A DNA stretch of 64,000 nt from Gemmatimonadaceae bacterium (GCA_016720905.1 JADKJT010000005.1:186001-250000); one strand, 5' to 3'; positions 8,118-18,114 are shown, numbered from the stretch's first letter. Numbers and translations are program-made. Notes: a model not told the origin generated them from the sequence alone.

Positions 8118-9347
8118 TTACGACCGCCCGCGTGCGCCCAGCGCGTAGATCACCACCTGATTGACGTCGGTCGCACGCAATTTTCCGGCGACGTAATCGG
8201 CACCGATATCGTACGGCTGGAATCCCGTTGGCATGGACACGTCGCCAAGCCACCGTCCGTTGACATCGAACACCGACCACGTGCTCGGTACCGCTGGCGG
8301 ATCGGACAGTGAGCCGGCGGCAATGGCGTCCTGCCAGTGCGCTTCACGGACCCAGAGACGGCCAATGCGATCAACAAGAAACTGCGAGAAGGCGGGTACC
8401 GTTTCTGCGTATGGTTCTTCGCGAATTTTCTGAATCGCTTTCTCTCGCTCGGCTCCTGTTTCCCTCACCCAGAGCTTGGACCACTCCACGACCCACGTTT
8501 CCCAATCCGCGGGAGTGATGGGTACCGGTGTCCACGCGCGCCGGATGATGGACTGCAGTGCACCGTCGGCGCCGAATACGTGAATCGCATAGCGGTCGCC
8601 GAAGCCTGCATAGAAACGCTGATCACCACCGGCGAAGACGCCAATCGGGGAGAGCCACGCCGTTGTGGGTTGTGCCCCAGCCTGGATGAGTTCGATGTAC
8701 GGAAGCGGGCCAAGGTCGCGAATGATGGCGTTGCGCTCGTCATAGAACCGCATGGGAGAGGAGTCAGCCCATTGGGTGCCGGGTGCTCGAGGCGAGGGCA
8801 TAGGCCATTGCATCGTCACACGCGTCCCGTTTCCCAACACGGAAACTAAGAGCTGCCGTCCTCTTGCCGAGGTGCGATCAGGCGCAGGGATGTCCGTGGT
8901 TCTCACAAACTGTCCGCTGCTCGAAAATCGTGTGAGCGTAGACAGGCCAGCGGTGATGGCGATTGTATCGCCCCGAAGCAGCTGCGCGGAGTTCATCTCG
9001 CCGGGTCGCCCTGGCGCCGTGCCCTTTCCTCCGCTCGCCGAAAGGAACTGCCCTTTGGCGTCGAAGAATCGCAGCTGCAGAGATCCCCCGTCTGCTACCG
9101 CAATGCGGCCATCGGACAGCCGCATTACGCCGCGGATGCGCGAGAATCGGTACGCCGAGTCGGTGGTGTTTCCGAATACGAGGCGCGGTGTGGCGGCGAG
9201 CTGCAACCGCTCGACGTCGGACCACATCGGTTGCGTATTCTCAACAATGCGCACGCCGGCACTGTCGCGCGTTTGGGCGTTGGTGGGGACGGCGATCGCT
9301 GCGCTGGCGAGTGTGATGACGGCGAAGAGTATTCGGTTGGGTAGCAT
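8118..9347 (-). CDS. Secreted 6-bladed beta-propeller protein
   Basis: 409 residues from ATG 9347, which begins a Sec signal peptide (MLPNRILFAVITLASAAIAV, cleavage near TNAQ). The open frame extends 55 codons upstream with no signal-like content. Propeller blades can be followed by repeats of the type RLSDGRIAVADGGSLQLRFF and FLVDRIGRLWVREA. The family (NHL/TolB-like 6-bladed) is common in Bacteroidota and Gemmatimonadota as secreted proteins of unknown role. A diverged, frameshifted relative lies at 20041-21163. The gene ends about 24 bp from the outermost hipBA operator site and is transcribed in the same direction as hipBA. Confidence 0.75.
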   Translation of the reverse strand: MLPNRILFAVITLASAAIAVPTNAQTRDSAGVRIVENTQPMWSDVERLQLAATPRLVFGNTTDSAYRFSRIRGVMRLSDGRIAVADGGSLQLRFFDAKGQFLSASGGKGTAPGRPGEMNSAQLLRGDTIAITAGLSTLTRFSSSGQFVRTTDIPAPDRTSARGRQLLVSVLGNGTRVTMQWPMPSPRAPGTQWADSSPMRFYDERNAIIRDLGPLPYIELIQAGAQPTTAWLSPIGVFAGGDQRFYAGFGDRYAIHVFGADGALQSIIRRAWTPVPITPADWETWVVEWSKLWVRETGAEREKAIQKIREEPYAETVPAFSQFLVDRIGRLWVREAHWQDAIAAGSLSDPPAVPSTWSVFDVNGRWLGDVSMPTGFQPYDIGADYVAGKLRATDVNQVVIYALGARGRS

Positions 9348-9409
9348 GCTCCTGCTTCGTCGAAAAAGGGGAATCTCCCGTGTGGAACCGCTCGCGCGAG
9401 GCGTATGCG

Positions 9410-10155
9410 CTACGTCGCGTGGGCGAGTTTCATCTGCTCCATCAGCTGCATGAATCGCGGATGCCCGTGGTACGGTTTGAACCACGGCTGCGTGCCCATG
9501 GTGTACATCCAATCGGAGCGTTCATGGTATCCGCGCTCCAGCAAGTCCATCACCGTATCAATGTCGCCCAGCGCGGCCGGGTACATCGCTTCGTACATCG
9601 GCTGCATCGACATGCCGCGCGTCAGCGCAAAGGTTGCGTCAGGTTCGCCGACGCGCTCGGCAGATGCTCACCCTGTCGCGCACTGCCGAAGTCGGCCAGC
9701 AACGCGTGCCCATGGCGCGAGACCAGAATGTTCTCCGGTTTCACGTCGCGATGGACCACGCCTTCGCTATGCGCGTAGTCCAGGGCATCGGCCACCTGCC
9801 GCACGATCGCGATGGTGTCGTCCACCGCCATCGGACCGCCATGCCCGAGGCGCGCGCGCAGCGATTCGCCATCGATGAATGGCATCACGAAGTACAGCAC
9901 ACCATCGGCCGACCCCGAATCGTGCAACGGCAGCACGAACGGATGACGAAGGCGCGCCAGCAGCTTGATCTCACGGTCGAATCGCTCGGCGCCCAGCGCG
10001 GCCGCGTGTTCGTCACCGAGTACCTTGATCGCAACGACACGATCGTGCCGCAAATCACGCGCGAGATACACGGTAGCCATGCCACCGACCCCGAGTTCGC
10101 GGTCGATGACGTATCGGTTTGCGAGGGCGGCGGTCAGCCGTGAGAGGTCGCTCAC
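9410..10155 (-). pseudogene. Ser/Thr protein kinase (PknB-like) with internal out-of-frame deletion
   Basis: The 177-residue N-terminal frame (10155-9622) contains a good Hanks kinase lobe: GVGGMATVYLARD, VVAIKVLG, HRDVKPENIL and LADFGSAR. It then stops soon after the DFG. A different frame (9613-9410, MSMQPMYEAMYPAALGDIDT...) matches the extreme C-terminal end of kinase-TPR proteins of this kind, such as the intact one at 31293-34160. The activation loop, APE motif, C-lobe, transmembrane segment and most TPRs are missing. This is best explained by one large deletion plus a frame change near 9620. The kinase cannot be active as encoded. It starts 7 bp after the DinB-like gene in the same orientation. 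Confidence 0.75.
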
Positions 10156-10162
10156 GCTTCGG

Positions 10163-10666
10163 TCAGCCCGCCGCCGGTGCGTCCATGCCGTTCCACAGAT
10201 TCATCGAGTCCAACTCGTCGCGGCCGCAGCTCTTGAGATACAGGAACAGCTGCGTGCGGTACGCCGCGCAGCCACAGAGCACGAGGTTCACCAGTGTCGC
10301 GCCGCGCGAGGCCGTGTCGCCGAACAGGTTGATGTCGGTGCGCAGGTCGGCGTCGGTGACGTTGGCGAGCAGCGCCGCGTAGCCGTCGGTCTGCATGGCG
10401 ATGACCGCCATTGCCTGGTCCACATCCCTCGACGCGGCGGCCTCTTCGGCGGCGGTCCATGCCGCCAGGTCAAAGGCGCCCGAGGTGACGGCCTGCACCA
10501 GCACCGGTCCCATCATGGACAGATATCGCAGCAACTCGATCGTGCTCCGTTGTTTCGGCGTGGGACGGTACTCGAGCTGCGCGCGATCGATCTTGCCGGC
10601 AAGGTGCAACAGGATGTGAACCTCGTGCTGCAACGCGGCAATGAGTTCAGCTTTGGTCAGGACCAT
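10163..10666 (-). CDS. DinB-like four-helix protein
   Basis: 167 residues, all alpha-helical. The N-terminus (MVLTKAELIAALQHEVHILL) and the QLEYRPTPKQRSTIELLRYL segment resemble DinB/DUF1993-type proteins, which commonly bind a metal through three His and act in thiol or detoxification chemistry. His15 and His21 in the first helix are candidates, but the other usual His positions are not obvious, so metal binding is uncertain. It is followed within 7 bp by the broken kinase gene on the same strand. Confidence 0.6.
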   Translation of the reverse strand: MVLTKAELIAALQHEVHILLHLAGKIDRAQLEYRPTPKQRSTIELLRYLSMMGPVLVQAVTSGAFDLAAWTAAEEAAASRDVDQAMAVIAMQTDGYAALLANVTDADLRTDINLFGDTASRGATLVNLVLCGCAAYRTQLFLYLKSCGRDELDSMNLWNGMDAPAAG

Positions 10667-10842
10667 CGGATTCTCGCAAAATCGGGTGAGTTGGCCAGCG
10701 CGGGGCGGCGGGCGACGGGGCGGAAGTTACCGGTCATGAGGGCGATCCGCGACCGGAGCATGAGCCACGCGCGGCGTGGCGCCCCCGCGTCCCTGACCGA
10801 CAGATTCAAGGCCGTGGTCCGGACCCCATCCCAGGAGACGTG

Positions 10843-11748
10843 ATGAGAGCAAGGCTGATGGTTCTGTTGGCGATGTCGCTGATCGCGGCGAACGCCTCGG
10901 CGCAGGGGCGGGGGGCCGGCGGCTCCGATAGCGCTCAGGCGGCCCGGCGCGCGGCGGCAAACAAGCCCCGCACCATTGACGGTATCAACACCGTGTGGAT
11001 CGAGGAACTCACGCAGCCCGAGTTTCGCGACTTGATCAAAGACGGGCACACGACCGTGCTGATCATGACCGGAGGGGTGGAGAACAACGACGGCAACCTC
11101 CAGATGAACAAGCACAACATCAACATCAAGCTGCTGGGTGAGATGATCGCCCGGAAGATGGGGAAGACGCTGGTCGCGCCGCTGGTCACGCTCGAACCCG
11201 GCAATGCCGGTGCGAATATTCAGCCCGGTCGAGCGGGCCCGATGATCACGCAGGCCACCTACGTCTCGTTGCTCTTCGACATGGGCAACTACCTGCGCAG
11301 CATGGGCTTCAAGGAGATCTTCTACCTGGGAGACAGCGGCGGGAACGCGCGCGGCATGCAAGCCGCAGCCGACTCGCTGACCCAGATCTTCGCCAGCAGT
11401 CCGGACAAGGTCTCCTTCAAGCACATTGCCGAGTTCTACAACCACACCAGCGTGGTCCAGCCGTACATCCAGAACGAGCTCAAGATCCCGGAAGGGATCA
11501 AGATCGGGGCGAGTTCGGGCACCAGCGGCCTGCACGAGGAGCTCGGCATCGACGCCACGATGGCCCTCGCCGACCCGCAGTCGATCCGCTTCCAGCAGCG
11601 TGTGAAAGCGGGCCAGGCGGAGATCAACGGCATCAAATTTCAGTCGCTCGCCTGGCTGCAGGACCTCGGCCGCAAGGTCGCCGATGTGCGCGTGACGGCG
11701 ACGATCAACGCGATCAACGCATACCGCGCGACGCTGCCGAAACCGTAA
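10843..11748 (+). CDS. Secreted creatininase-family protein (variant metal site)
   Basis: 301 residues from ATG 10843, preceded by AGGAG at 10833-10837. A signal peptide (MRARLMVLLAMSLIAANASA) is followed by a creatininase/creatinine amidohydrolase fold. Motifs are TVLIMTGGVENNDGNLQMNK, then KHN, then FYLGDSGGNARGM. Classical members have an E-x-H site and NGHGGN. Here the second is GDSGGN and the first lacks the His, so the metal ligands differ. This matches a secreted subfamily annotated as creatininase but not biochemically defined, as far as I recall. A GTG at 10840 is an alternative start. Confidence 0.7.
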   Translation: MRARLMVLLAMSLIAANASAQGRGAGGSDSAQAARRAAANKPRTIDGINTVWIEELTQPEFRDLIKDGHTTVLIMTGGVENNDGNLQMNKHNINIKLLGEMIARKMGKTLVAPLVTLEPGNAGANIQPGRAGPMITQATYVSLLFDMGNYLRSMGFKEIFYLGDSGGNARGMQAAADSLTQIFASSPDKVSFKHIAEFYNHTSVVQPYIQNELKIPEGIKIGASSGTSGLHEELGIDATMALADPQSIRFQQRVKAGQAEINGIKFQSLAWLQDLGRKVADVRVTATINAINAYRATLPKP

Positions 11749-11776
11749 ATCCGGGGCTCTGATCTCAGCGGCTGTA

Positions 11777-11808
11777 GCGTGCCACCCCTCTCGCGGAGCG
11801 CGGCACGC
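11777..11808. terminator. Stem-loop between convergent genes
   Basis: GCGTGCC (11777-11783) pairs perfectly with GGCACGC (11802-11808) around an 18-nt loop, in the short gap between the convergent creatininase-like and GH9 genes. There is no U-tract, so intrinsic terminator activity is only suggested by position. Confidence 0.3.
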
Positions 11809-11834
11809 CGCCTACCTGTCTGGGCGATCCGCGA

Positions 11835-14510
11835 TTAGTGCACGAACAGTTCGCGGCGCTGAGCAATCTGCCCATCCTCCACCACGACCACCGTCCACGG
11901 GGCGTTTGCCCCTATCCGCTGCGCGGTCCATTCGACCGTTGTGGGCACACCGGCCTGCAGCGCGATGGTTCGCATCGGTGAGGGCACGCGCAGGTTGTCG
12001 GCACGCAGGGTAAAGCGGTGCGAGCCCACACCGCTGGCGGTCACCCGAATCGTGATCCGCCCATTTGCCGCCGTCGTGCTTGACAACGTGAAATCGGTGG
12101 ACCGCGACGCAGTATCGGTGACGGCGCCCGGCAGCAGGTCCTCCATGAGCCACAGCCACCGGTTGCTGGAGTGCACCCAGACTTCTTTGTACACATACAT
12201 GTTCTGCGATGGCCAGTAGGGCAGGTCGGTGACGCCACGACTCTGCATCCCCACCGGCAGCGATCCTACCAGGTCGCCCGACGACACGCTGTACTGCTGC
12301 GCCCAATCGTAGCCTTCGCCGTACATCGTGCTCTGCGAGAACGGGTTCCGGCCGACTACCCACTGCGCCTGTCGCTGCGCGAGATCGAGCCCGGCACTGT
12401 CGCCGCGCAGTCGCGATGCGGCGGACAGCGCCTTGGCCTGCGACAACAGCACGCCGTAGTTGCCTCGGCGCGAAAACCACACGGGAAACGCGCGCAAGTA
12501 CCAGTCGCCACCCATGGGTGTACCCGCGCGCACCTGCGCCGCATACTGATCTTGCTTTTCCATGTATCGACCGCCCGAATCGGGTACCTGGACGCTGTCG
12601 GCCACGCGATACACGTAGGCCGGCAGCATCCCATACGGTGCGGTGATCCTGGCGCTCTGTTTCTGATACTCGGCGTGGCGCGCGATCGTGGCGTACCACT
12701 GCATCCACTCGACGTGATCGGGAAGCGCGCTCACCAGTTGCGATAGGGCGACAATGGGCGCCTGATCGGCCGCACGGTGGAACTGATGAAAGAGCGTATC
12801 ACGATCGGGTCCCGTGTAAAAGAAGCCTGACAGGGGAAACACCGTACCCACGCGTGAGACTTGCTGCGAGGCCGTCACAACACGCGCCAATTCCACGGCC
12901 TTGTCGCGATAGCGCGCCTCGCCCGTGGCGCGAAACAGTTCAAGCGATGCGGTGATGCCAATGGCGGCCAGCTCCATGCGCGTGGCCGCGAAGGCGGGTG
13001 TGTGCCAGGTGGAGGGCCCCTCGATGCCCACAATGGCGTACGCCCAATCCTCGCGCGCGAAACGCAGACTGCGTGCGGCCAACTCGGGCTCGCGGGATTT
13101 GAGCACCCGGTAGGCAATCGCCTCGGCCGCAGCCGCGATGTAATTGGCGTTCGGATTGTTCTTGGCTTCGACCGTCTTGTCGTCGGCGTCACCGACAATG
13201 TTGTTCGACCAGTAATTGTGGCTGCCAAAGCCAATCCGATACCCACCATCAAATCGGACCCGAAGCACCCATTCCAGTCCCCATTTCGCTTCCTCTATCA
13301 GCCGCGCCACCAACGCCGCGTCGTCGCCTTTGGCCGCAAGCTTGTCGGCCAGCGAGAACATGGCGTACGTCCCTTCGCCGGTGTTGATCAATCCCTGCGA
13401 CAGGTCACCCGCGTCGTGCCAGCCGCCACTCATGGTGATGCGCCGGTCGCCCAGTGTCGCAAACCAGTCCTGATGATCGACGCCGTGAATGCCCGGCACG
13501 TCAAAGCCACAGCGATTACCGTAGTAGAAATTGAATGTCTTCCAAAGGGACGATCTCCATACGTCATCACCAATCCGAAACGGCTTGGTGGTGATCCCAC
13601 CGGAACGCAGCACATAACTCCCGGGAGCTTCAACTTCGGAGAAATCCAGTTGTTGAAACGCACCCCGCGATGTTTGAACCGTTTCGATGGGTTTGCGAAG
13701 CACGGTCTCGCCGAAGGCGGTGTTGTCCACTCGTACGAGTTCAAAACCACCCGCGTCAATCACACTCGCGAGTGCCGTCTTGGATAATCCCACCTGATAA
13801 CCGCTGTGACTGAAGGCCAGCTTGCCCGGCGCAACATTCCAGCCCGTATGCTGGTCGGCGTCCACCCGCTGCAACTCCATCTGCCCGATCTCGAACGCCA
13901 CGTGATCGTCAGGCGACGCCAGCATCTTGTTCACGAAATAGCCAATTTCGAAACGCGTCACCTTGTCGCGCGCCAGCGGCTCAATCTCCCAGACAATCTG
14001 CTGCCAGCCGTTGCGCGCCAGCGTGACAATGTGCGTGCCCTCACGGTTGTAGCGGTCCGGCACCTTTTCGACACCATCGTTGTGCAGCACCAGTTGCAGC
14101 GGTAGCACGGGCATCCCGGTAAAGTCGGGCTTTACCCAGACCGACAATCGATTGTAGGCCGTCCAGTCCTCGTTGGCGAAGGCGCGTTGCAGGTTGATGG
14201 CGGGCAGTCGGGGACGGGCCAACGTCACTTCGCCCCTATTCAGCTGCATGTCCACGCGCAGCGCGCGCATGTTGGTCAATCGCATTCCCTCGGGAAACGA
14301 GAGCGTGCCGGCCCCGCTCAATTTCCAGACGTTTGGCCGCGTCATGTCGTCGAGCACACGGCTGGCACGCACGGGTTTGGCCAACCAGCCGAATTCGGCC
14401 GAGTTCGGGTAGTCGATGGGCAGCAACGCGCGTTGGCCGGGCGCGTCCTGTGCCAATGCCGACATGGACGAGAACAGGAAGGCGGTCACGCAAAGCGAAT
14501 AGGGGCGCAT
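11835..14510 (-). CDS. Secreted glycoside hydrolase family 9 (endoglucanase-type)
   Basis: 891 residues from ATG 14510, which starts a signal peptide (MRPYSLCVTAFLFSSMSALA). Order: an N-terminal carbohydrate-binding-like beta domain (about 50-245), an Ig-like CelD_N domain (about 250-335), the GH9 (alpha/alpha)6 catalytic barrel (about 340-800), and a C-terminal beta domain. The catalytic-base motif GGWHDAGD is visible with Asp366 and Asp369. The late motif VYKEVWVHSSN has Glu776 as candidate acid. GH9 enzymes cleave beta-1,4-glucans. The substrate may be cellulose, a mixed-linkage glucan or an exopolysaccharide. It is divergent from the RCC1 lipoprotein across a 182-bp gap. Confidence 0.88.
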   Translation of the reverse strand: MRPYSLCVTAFLFSSMSALAQDAPGQRALLPIDYPNSAEFGWLAKPVRASRVLDDMTRPNVWKLSGAGTLSFPEGMRLTNMRALRVDMQLNRGEVTLARPRLPAINLQRAFANEDWTAYNRLSVWVKPDFTGMPVLPLQLVLHNDGVEKVPDRYNREGTHIVTLARNGWQQIVWEIEPLARDKVTRFEIGYFVNKMLASPDDHVAFEIGQMELQRVDADQHTGWNVAPGKLAFSHSGYQVGLSKTALASVIDAGGFELVRVDNTAFGETVLRKPIETVQTSRGAFQQLDFSEVEAPGSYVLRSGGITTKPFRIGDDVWRSSLWKTFNFYYGNRCGFDVPGIHGVDHQDWFATLGDRRITMSGGWHDAGDLSQGLINTGEGTYAMFSLADKLAAKGDDAALVARLIEEAKWGLEWVLRVRFDGGYRIGFGSHNYWSNNIVGDADDKTVEAKNNPNANYIAAAAEAIAYRVLKSREPELAARSLRFAREDWAYAIVGIEGPSTWHTPAFAATRMELAAIGITASLELFRATGEARYRDKAVELARVVTASQQVSRVGTVFPLSGFFYTGPDRDTLFHQFHRAADQAPIVALSQLVSALPDHVEWMQWYATIARHAEYQKQSARITAPYGMLPAYVYRVADSVQVPDSGGRYMEKQDQYAAQVRAGTPMGGDWYLRAFPVWFSRRGNYGVLLSQAKALSAASRLRGDSAGLDLAQRQAQWVVGRNPFSQSTMYGEGYDWAQQYSVSSGDLVGSLPVGMQSRGVTDLPYWPSQNMYVYKEVWVHSSNRWLWLMEDLLPGAVTDTASRSTDFTLSSTTAANGRITIRVTASGVGSHRFTLRADNLRVPSPMRTIALQAGVPTTVEWTAQRIGANAPWTVVVVEDGQIAQRRELFVH

Positions 14511-14692
14511 GGGGCGTTTGGTGGGGCGGCTCGAACAGGGGCGCGCGGACATCAGGAAATTCGCGCACGCCTCGCGCCATCGTGAGGTGGTGGTCGCACG
14601 GTTTGGCCTTGGGGCACCGGGCCAGTCCGTGATGAGCTGAATTTGGTGCGGAATGCGCGTTACAGGGTGACCTTCCCGCCCCCGAGGCACTC

Positions 14693-17600
14693 ATGTTCCG
14701 CGTCACGCTGCATCGTCCGCTCCTCATCTTGTCAGTTTTGGCCATCGCCTGCGGGGGTGGGGACGGCTCAAGCCCCTCCACACCGACCATCGCGGTGGCG
14801 AGCGTGACGCTGAGTCCCGGTGCTGCCTCGCTGGTGCCGCAGCAAACGGTGACGCTCAGCGCGACCACGAAGGATGCCGCGGGCGCCGTCCTCTCCGGTC
14901 GCGTCATCACCTGGTCGTCGAACGCCTCGACGGTCGCAACCGTCAGCGACGCGGGCGTTGTCACCGCGTTGTCGGTGGGGACGGCCATCATCACCGCAAC
15001 CAGCGAAGGGCGCAGCGCATCGGCCACCATCTCCGTCACGTCGGTGCCGGTCTCCACGGTGACGCTCAATCAAGCGACGGCGTCGCTCGTGCCCAATCAG
15101 CCTCTGACGTTGACGGCTGCCCTGAAAGATGCCACCGGCAACACGCTCGCCGATCGCGTCGTGAGCTGGAGCACGTCGGCGAGTGCGATCGCCACGGTGG
15201 ATGGTGGTGTGGTCACGGCGCTCGCCGTTGGCACGGCCACGATCACCGCAACGAGTGAAGGAAGAACAGGCAGTGCGGTGATCACCGTTGGCAACGGTGG
15301 CTTCGTGGGCGCCGCCGGCGGAACCGTGACCGCCTTCAATGGCGCCGTGACCGTCACCATCCCGGCTGGTGCGCTGAGTGCGGCAACCGCCATCACCATC
15401 AATGCGCTCACCAGTCCTCCCGCCGATCCGCGACTCGCCCCCGGGACCGCGTATGATTTCGGACCCAACGGCATGACGTTCGCGGTGCCGGTCACCCTGG
15501 CCATCAAGTACGACGCGGCCACGCTCACCCAGGCCACGGTGCCGGAGAACCTGCGCGTCCACCGGCTCGTGACCAACACATGGTCGTCGTTGCCCGGCAG
15601 TGTCGTGAACGTCACCACGCGAATCGTCACGGCCCTCACCTCGAGCTTCAGCGGCTATGCCGTGGTGGGCGTTCCCAGCAATCCGTCGCCGATCATCGCG
15701 TCGATCGCGCCCACCGCCAGGCCGATGGGCAGCGCCGCGTTCACACTGACGGTGAATGGCGAAGGATTTGTCAGTGCGTCGGAGGTGCGTTGGAACGGCG
15801 CGGCGCGTCCCACGGTGTACGTGTCGTCCACGCAACTGACAGCGCAGATCTCGGCGGCGGACGTGGCGAGTCCGGGCGTCGCGCGTGTGACGGTGGTGTC
15901 GCCAACGCCGGGCGGTGGCACCAGCGCGTCCAGTAATTTCTCGGTGACCGTGATCCCCGCGATTGCCACTGTATGGACCGGCGACGATCACAGCTGTGGC
16001 ATCACGACCATCGGCGTCGCCTGGTGCTGGGGACGCAACGACACCGGCCAACTCGGTGACGGCACATTCGAACATAGTATGACGCCGGTGACGGTCATCG
16101 GCGGACTCACGTTCACCACGCTCGCCACCGGGGCGACGCACACATGCGGCCTGACGACATCGCGCGCCGCCTACTGCTGGGGCAATGGCCTCTTTGGCGC
16201 CATTGGCGACGGAGAGCGCACGAACCGCGGCACACCGGTTCCTGTTGGCGGCGGTTTGCAGTTCGTGGCAATCTCGGCGGGTAATCTGCACACCTGTGCA
16301 CTGACCGCGGCGGGCGCCGCATACTGCTGGGGCTACAACACCTACGGACAGGCTGGCACCGGCTCCACCACCACGTTCCTCACTGCGCCGACCCTTGTGA
16401 CCGGTGGCCTGGTGTACTCCAGCATTTCAGCAGGCACGTATCAGACCTGTGCGCTCACGGTTGCAGGTGCGGCCTACTGCTGGGGCAACAACTCGCTCGG
16501 TTCACTCGCTGATGGAACAACGACAAACCGTTCGGTGCCGACGGCCGTCGTTGGCGGTCTGACGTTTGCCTCGATCGCGTCAGGACACGACGGAGGCGCG
16601 CGAACCTGCGCGGTCACTCCGGTCGGGAGCGTGTACTGCTGGGGACTGCGCCTTGGCGACATCAACGGAAACCTCACCACACCCACGCCGGTCGCAGGCG
16701 ATCCGGTGTTCACGTCGGTCTCGGTGGGCTCCGCGCACGCGTGCGGCACGACGGTCGGCGGGAGCGTGGCCTGCTGGGGGCAGGGCGACCTTGGCCAGAT
16801 CGGTGGTGGAGCCACGCCCTTCGTTCCAACATCGATCCCCGCCGTGGTGTCCGGCGGCGGCAGCTACACATCCGTGGCGGCCGGGCAGTCGCACGCGTGC
16901 GGCGTCATGTCATCGGGGAGCATCCACTGCTGGGGCTACGACGCATTCGGTGCCATTGGCAACACCAGCGCCGGCCTCTTCTCCACGACACCCTTGCCGG
17001 TGTCCGGCGGATTGCTGTTCTCGCAAGTTGCCGCTGCCGACGACTTCAGCTGCGGCCTCACCACGACGGGCGCCGCGTATTGCTGGAGTACCGGCCGTAC
17101 TGCTGCAGGCCTGGGCAATGGCGGATTGCTTGATGCGGCAGTGCCGGTGGCCGTTTCCGGCGGGCTCACTTTCACCAGCATCTCGGTGGCACCGTTTGGC
17201 GCCTGCGCCATCACAACGGCCGGCGCCGGGTACTGCTGGGGTGCCGGTACCTATGGCCGGCTTGGCAACAGCACATACGCCAACAGCAATGTGCCAGTGC
17301 CAGTAAGCGGTGGCCTCGCCTTCATTGCCATTGCCACCGGTGAGCAGCACAGCTGTGGCATTACCACTGCGCATGCCGCGTACTGTTGGGGTGCCAACGA
17401 CCGCGGGCAGTTGGGCAACAACTCCACCACGTGGACCAACGCCCCCGCGCCAGTGGCCGGATCCCTCCAGTTCACCTCGATCACCGTCGGGCTGCAATAC
17501 AGTTGCGGTGTGACAAGCGGCGGCGCTGGCTACTGCTGGGGACTGGGTGGCTCCGGGCAATTGGGAGCGGGTGACTACTCCAACCGCCTCATTCCCACGC

Positions 17601-18085
17601 TGGTCAATGGCGGCATCGCCTTCGCATCCATGTCGGCGAACTACGCCACCACGTGCGGTGTGTCCACAACGGGTGCAGGGTACTGTTGGGGCTTCGGTGA
17701 CTTCGGCGGTATCGGCGATGGGTCTACCACGTACAGCAATCGGCCAAGCGCGGTGTCCGGTGGTCGGGTGTTCACCTCCATTTCGGCTGGCAGGGAGCAC
17801 TCCTGCGGCACTACGGCCGTCGGCAGCTACTGCTGGGGCCGCGGCTTCGCGGGCATGCTGGGTAACGGCACCACGATTCGGCGCACCACGCCTCAGGCCG
17901 TATCGGCACCGGGCACGTTCTCGATGATCTCGGCTGGCGCCGTACACACCTGTGGTGTCACCAACGCCGGAGTGGCCTACTGCTGGGGCCTCGCGGGTCG
18001 CTCTGGCAATCGCACATTCGACTACAGCACGGTGCCCGTGCCTATCGCTGGCGGCCTGCTGTTCCGTACGGCCCCTCCACCGTAA
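14693..18085 (+). CDS. Surface lipoprotein with Big2, ZU5-like, IPT and 14 RCC1-type repeats
   Basis: 1130 residues. A lipoprotein signal ends LSVLAIACGGG. Two bacterial Ig-like (Big2) domains follow (about 35-115, 118-200), then a ZU5-like beta domain (about 205-325) and an IPT/TIG domain (about 332-420). The rest, from about 425, is RCC1-type repeats of about 48-50 residues with a recurring core HSCGITTxGxAYCWGxNxxG. I count 14 cores, enough for two seven-bladed propellers. Nearly every core has two Cys about 9-10 residues apart. These could form one disulfide per blade in the oxidising envelope. It is probably an adhesion or binding scaffold; no enzyme domain is visible. Confidence 0.85.
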   Translation: MFRVTLHRPLLILSVLAIACGGGDGSSPSTPTIAVASVTLSPGAASLVPQQTVTLSATTKDAAGAVLSGRVITWSSNASTVATVSDAGVVTALSVGTAIITATSEGRSASATISVTSVPVSTVTLNQATASLVPNQPLTLTAALKDATGNTLADRVVSWSTSASAIATVDGGVVTALAVGTATITATSEGRTGSAVITVGNGGFVGAAGGTVTAFNGAVTVTIPAGALSAATAITINALTSPPADPRLAPGTAYDFGPNGMTFAVPVTLAIKYDAATLTQATVPENLRVHRLVTNTWSSLPGSVVNVTTRIVTALTSSFSGYAVVGVPSNPSPIIASIAPTARPMGSAAFTLTVNGEGFVSASEVRWNGAARPTVYVSSTQLTAQISAADVASPGVARVTVVSPTPGGGTSASSNFSVTVIPAIATVWTGDDHSCGITTIGVAWCWGRNDTGQLGDGTFEHSMTPVTVIGGLTFTTLATGATHTCGLTTSRAAYCWGNGLFGAIGDGERTNRGTPVPVGGGLQFVAISAGNLHTCALTAAGAAYCWGYNTYGQAGTGSTTTFLTAPTLVTGGLVYSSISAGTYQTCALTVAGAAYCWGNNSLGSLADGTTTNRSVPTAVVGGLTFASIASGHDGGARTCAVTPVGSVYCWGLRLGDINGNLTTPTPVAGDPVFTSVSVGSAHACGTTVGGSVACWGQGDLGQIGGGATPFVPTSIPAVVSGGGSYTSVAAGQSHACGVMSSGSIHCWGYDAFGAIGNTSAGLFSTTPLPVSGGLLFSQVAAADDFSCGLTTTGAAYCWSTGRTAAGLGNGGLLDAAVPVAVSGGLTFTSISVAPFGACAITTAGAGYCWGAGTYGRLGNSTYANSNVPVPVSGGLAFIAIATGEQHSCGITTAHAAYCWGANDRGQLGNNSTTWTNAPAPVAGSLQFTSITVGLQYSCGVTSGGAGYCWGLGGSGQLGAGDYSNRLIPTLVNGGIAFASMSANYATTCGVSTTGAGYCWGFGDFGGIGDGSTTYSNRPSAVSGGRVFTSISAGREHSCGTTAVGSYCWGRGFAGMLGNGTTIRRTTPQAVSAPGTFSMISAGAVHTCGVTNAGVAYCWGLAGRSGNRTFDYSTVPVPIAGGLLFRTAPPP

Positions 18086-18114
18086 CCGCCGCGCGCGCGA
18101 AGTACGGCGCAACG

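Noticed and set aside
14768..16291. 507-codon minus-strand open frame opposite the RCC1 lipoprotein
   Set aside because: It shows repeating Arg/Gly/His composition mirroring the repeats on the other strand, with no start context or domain.
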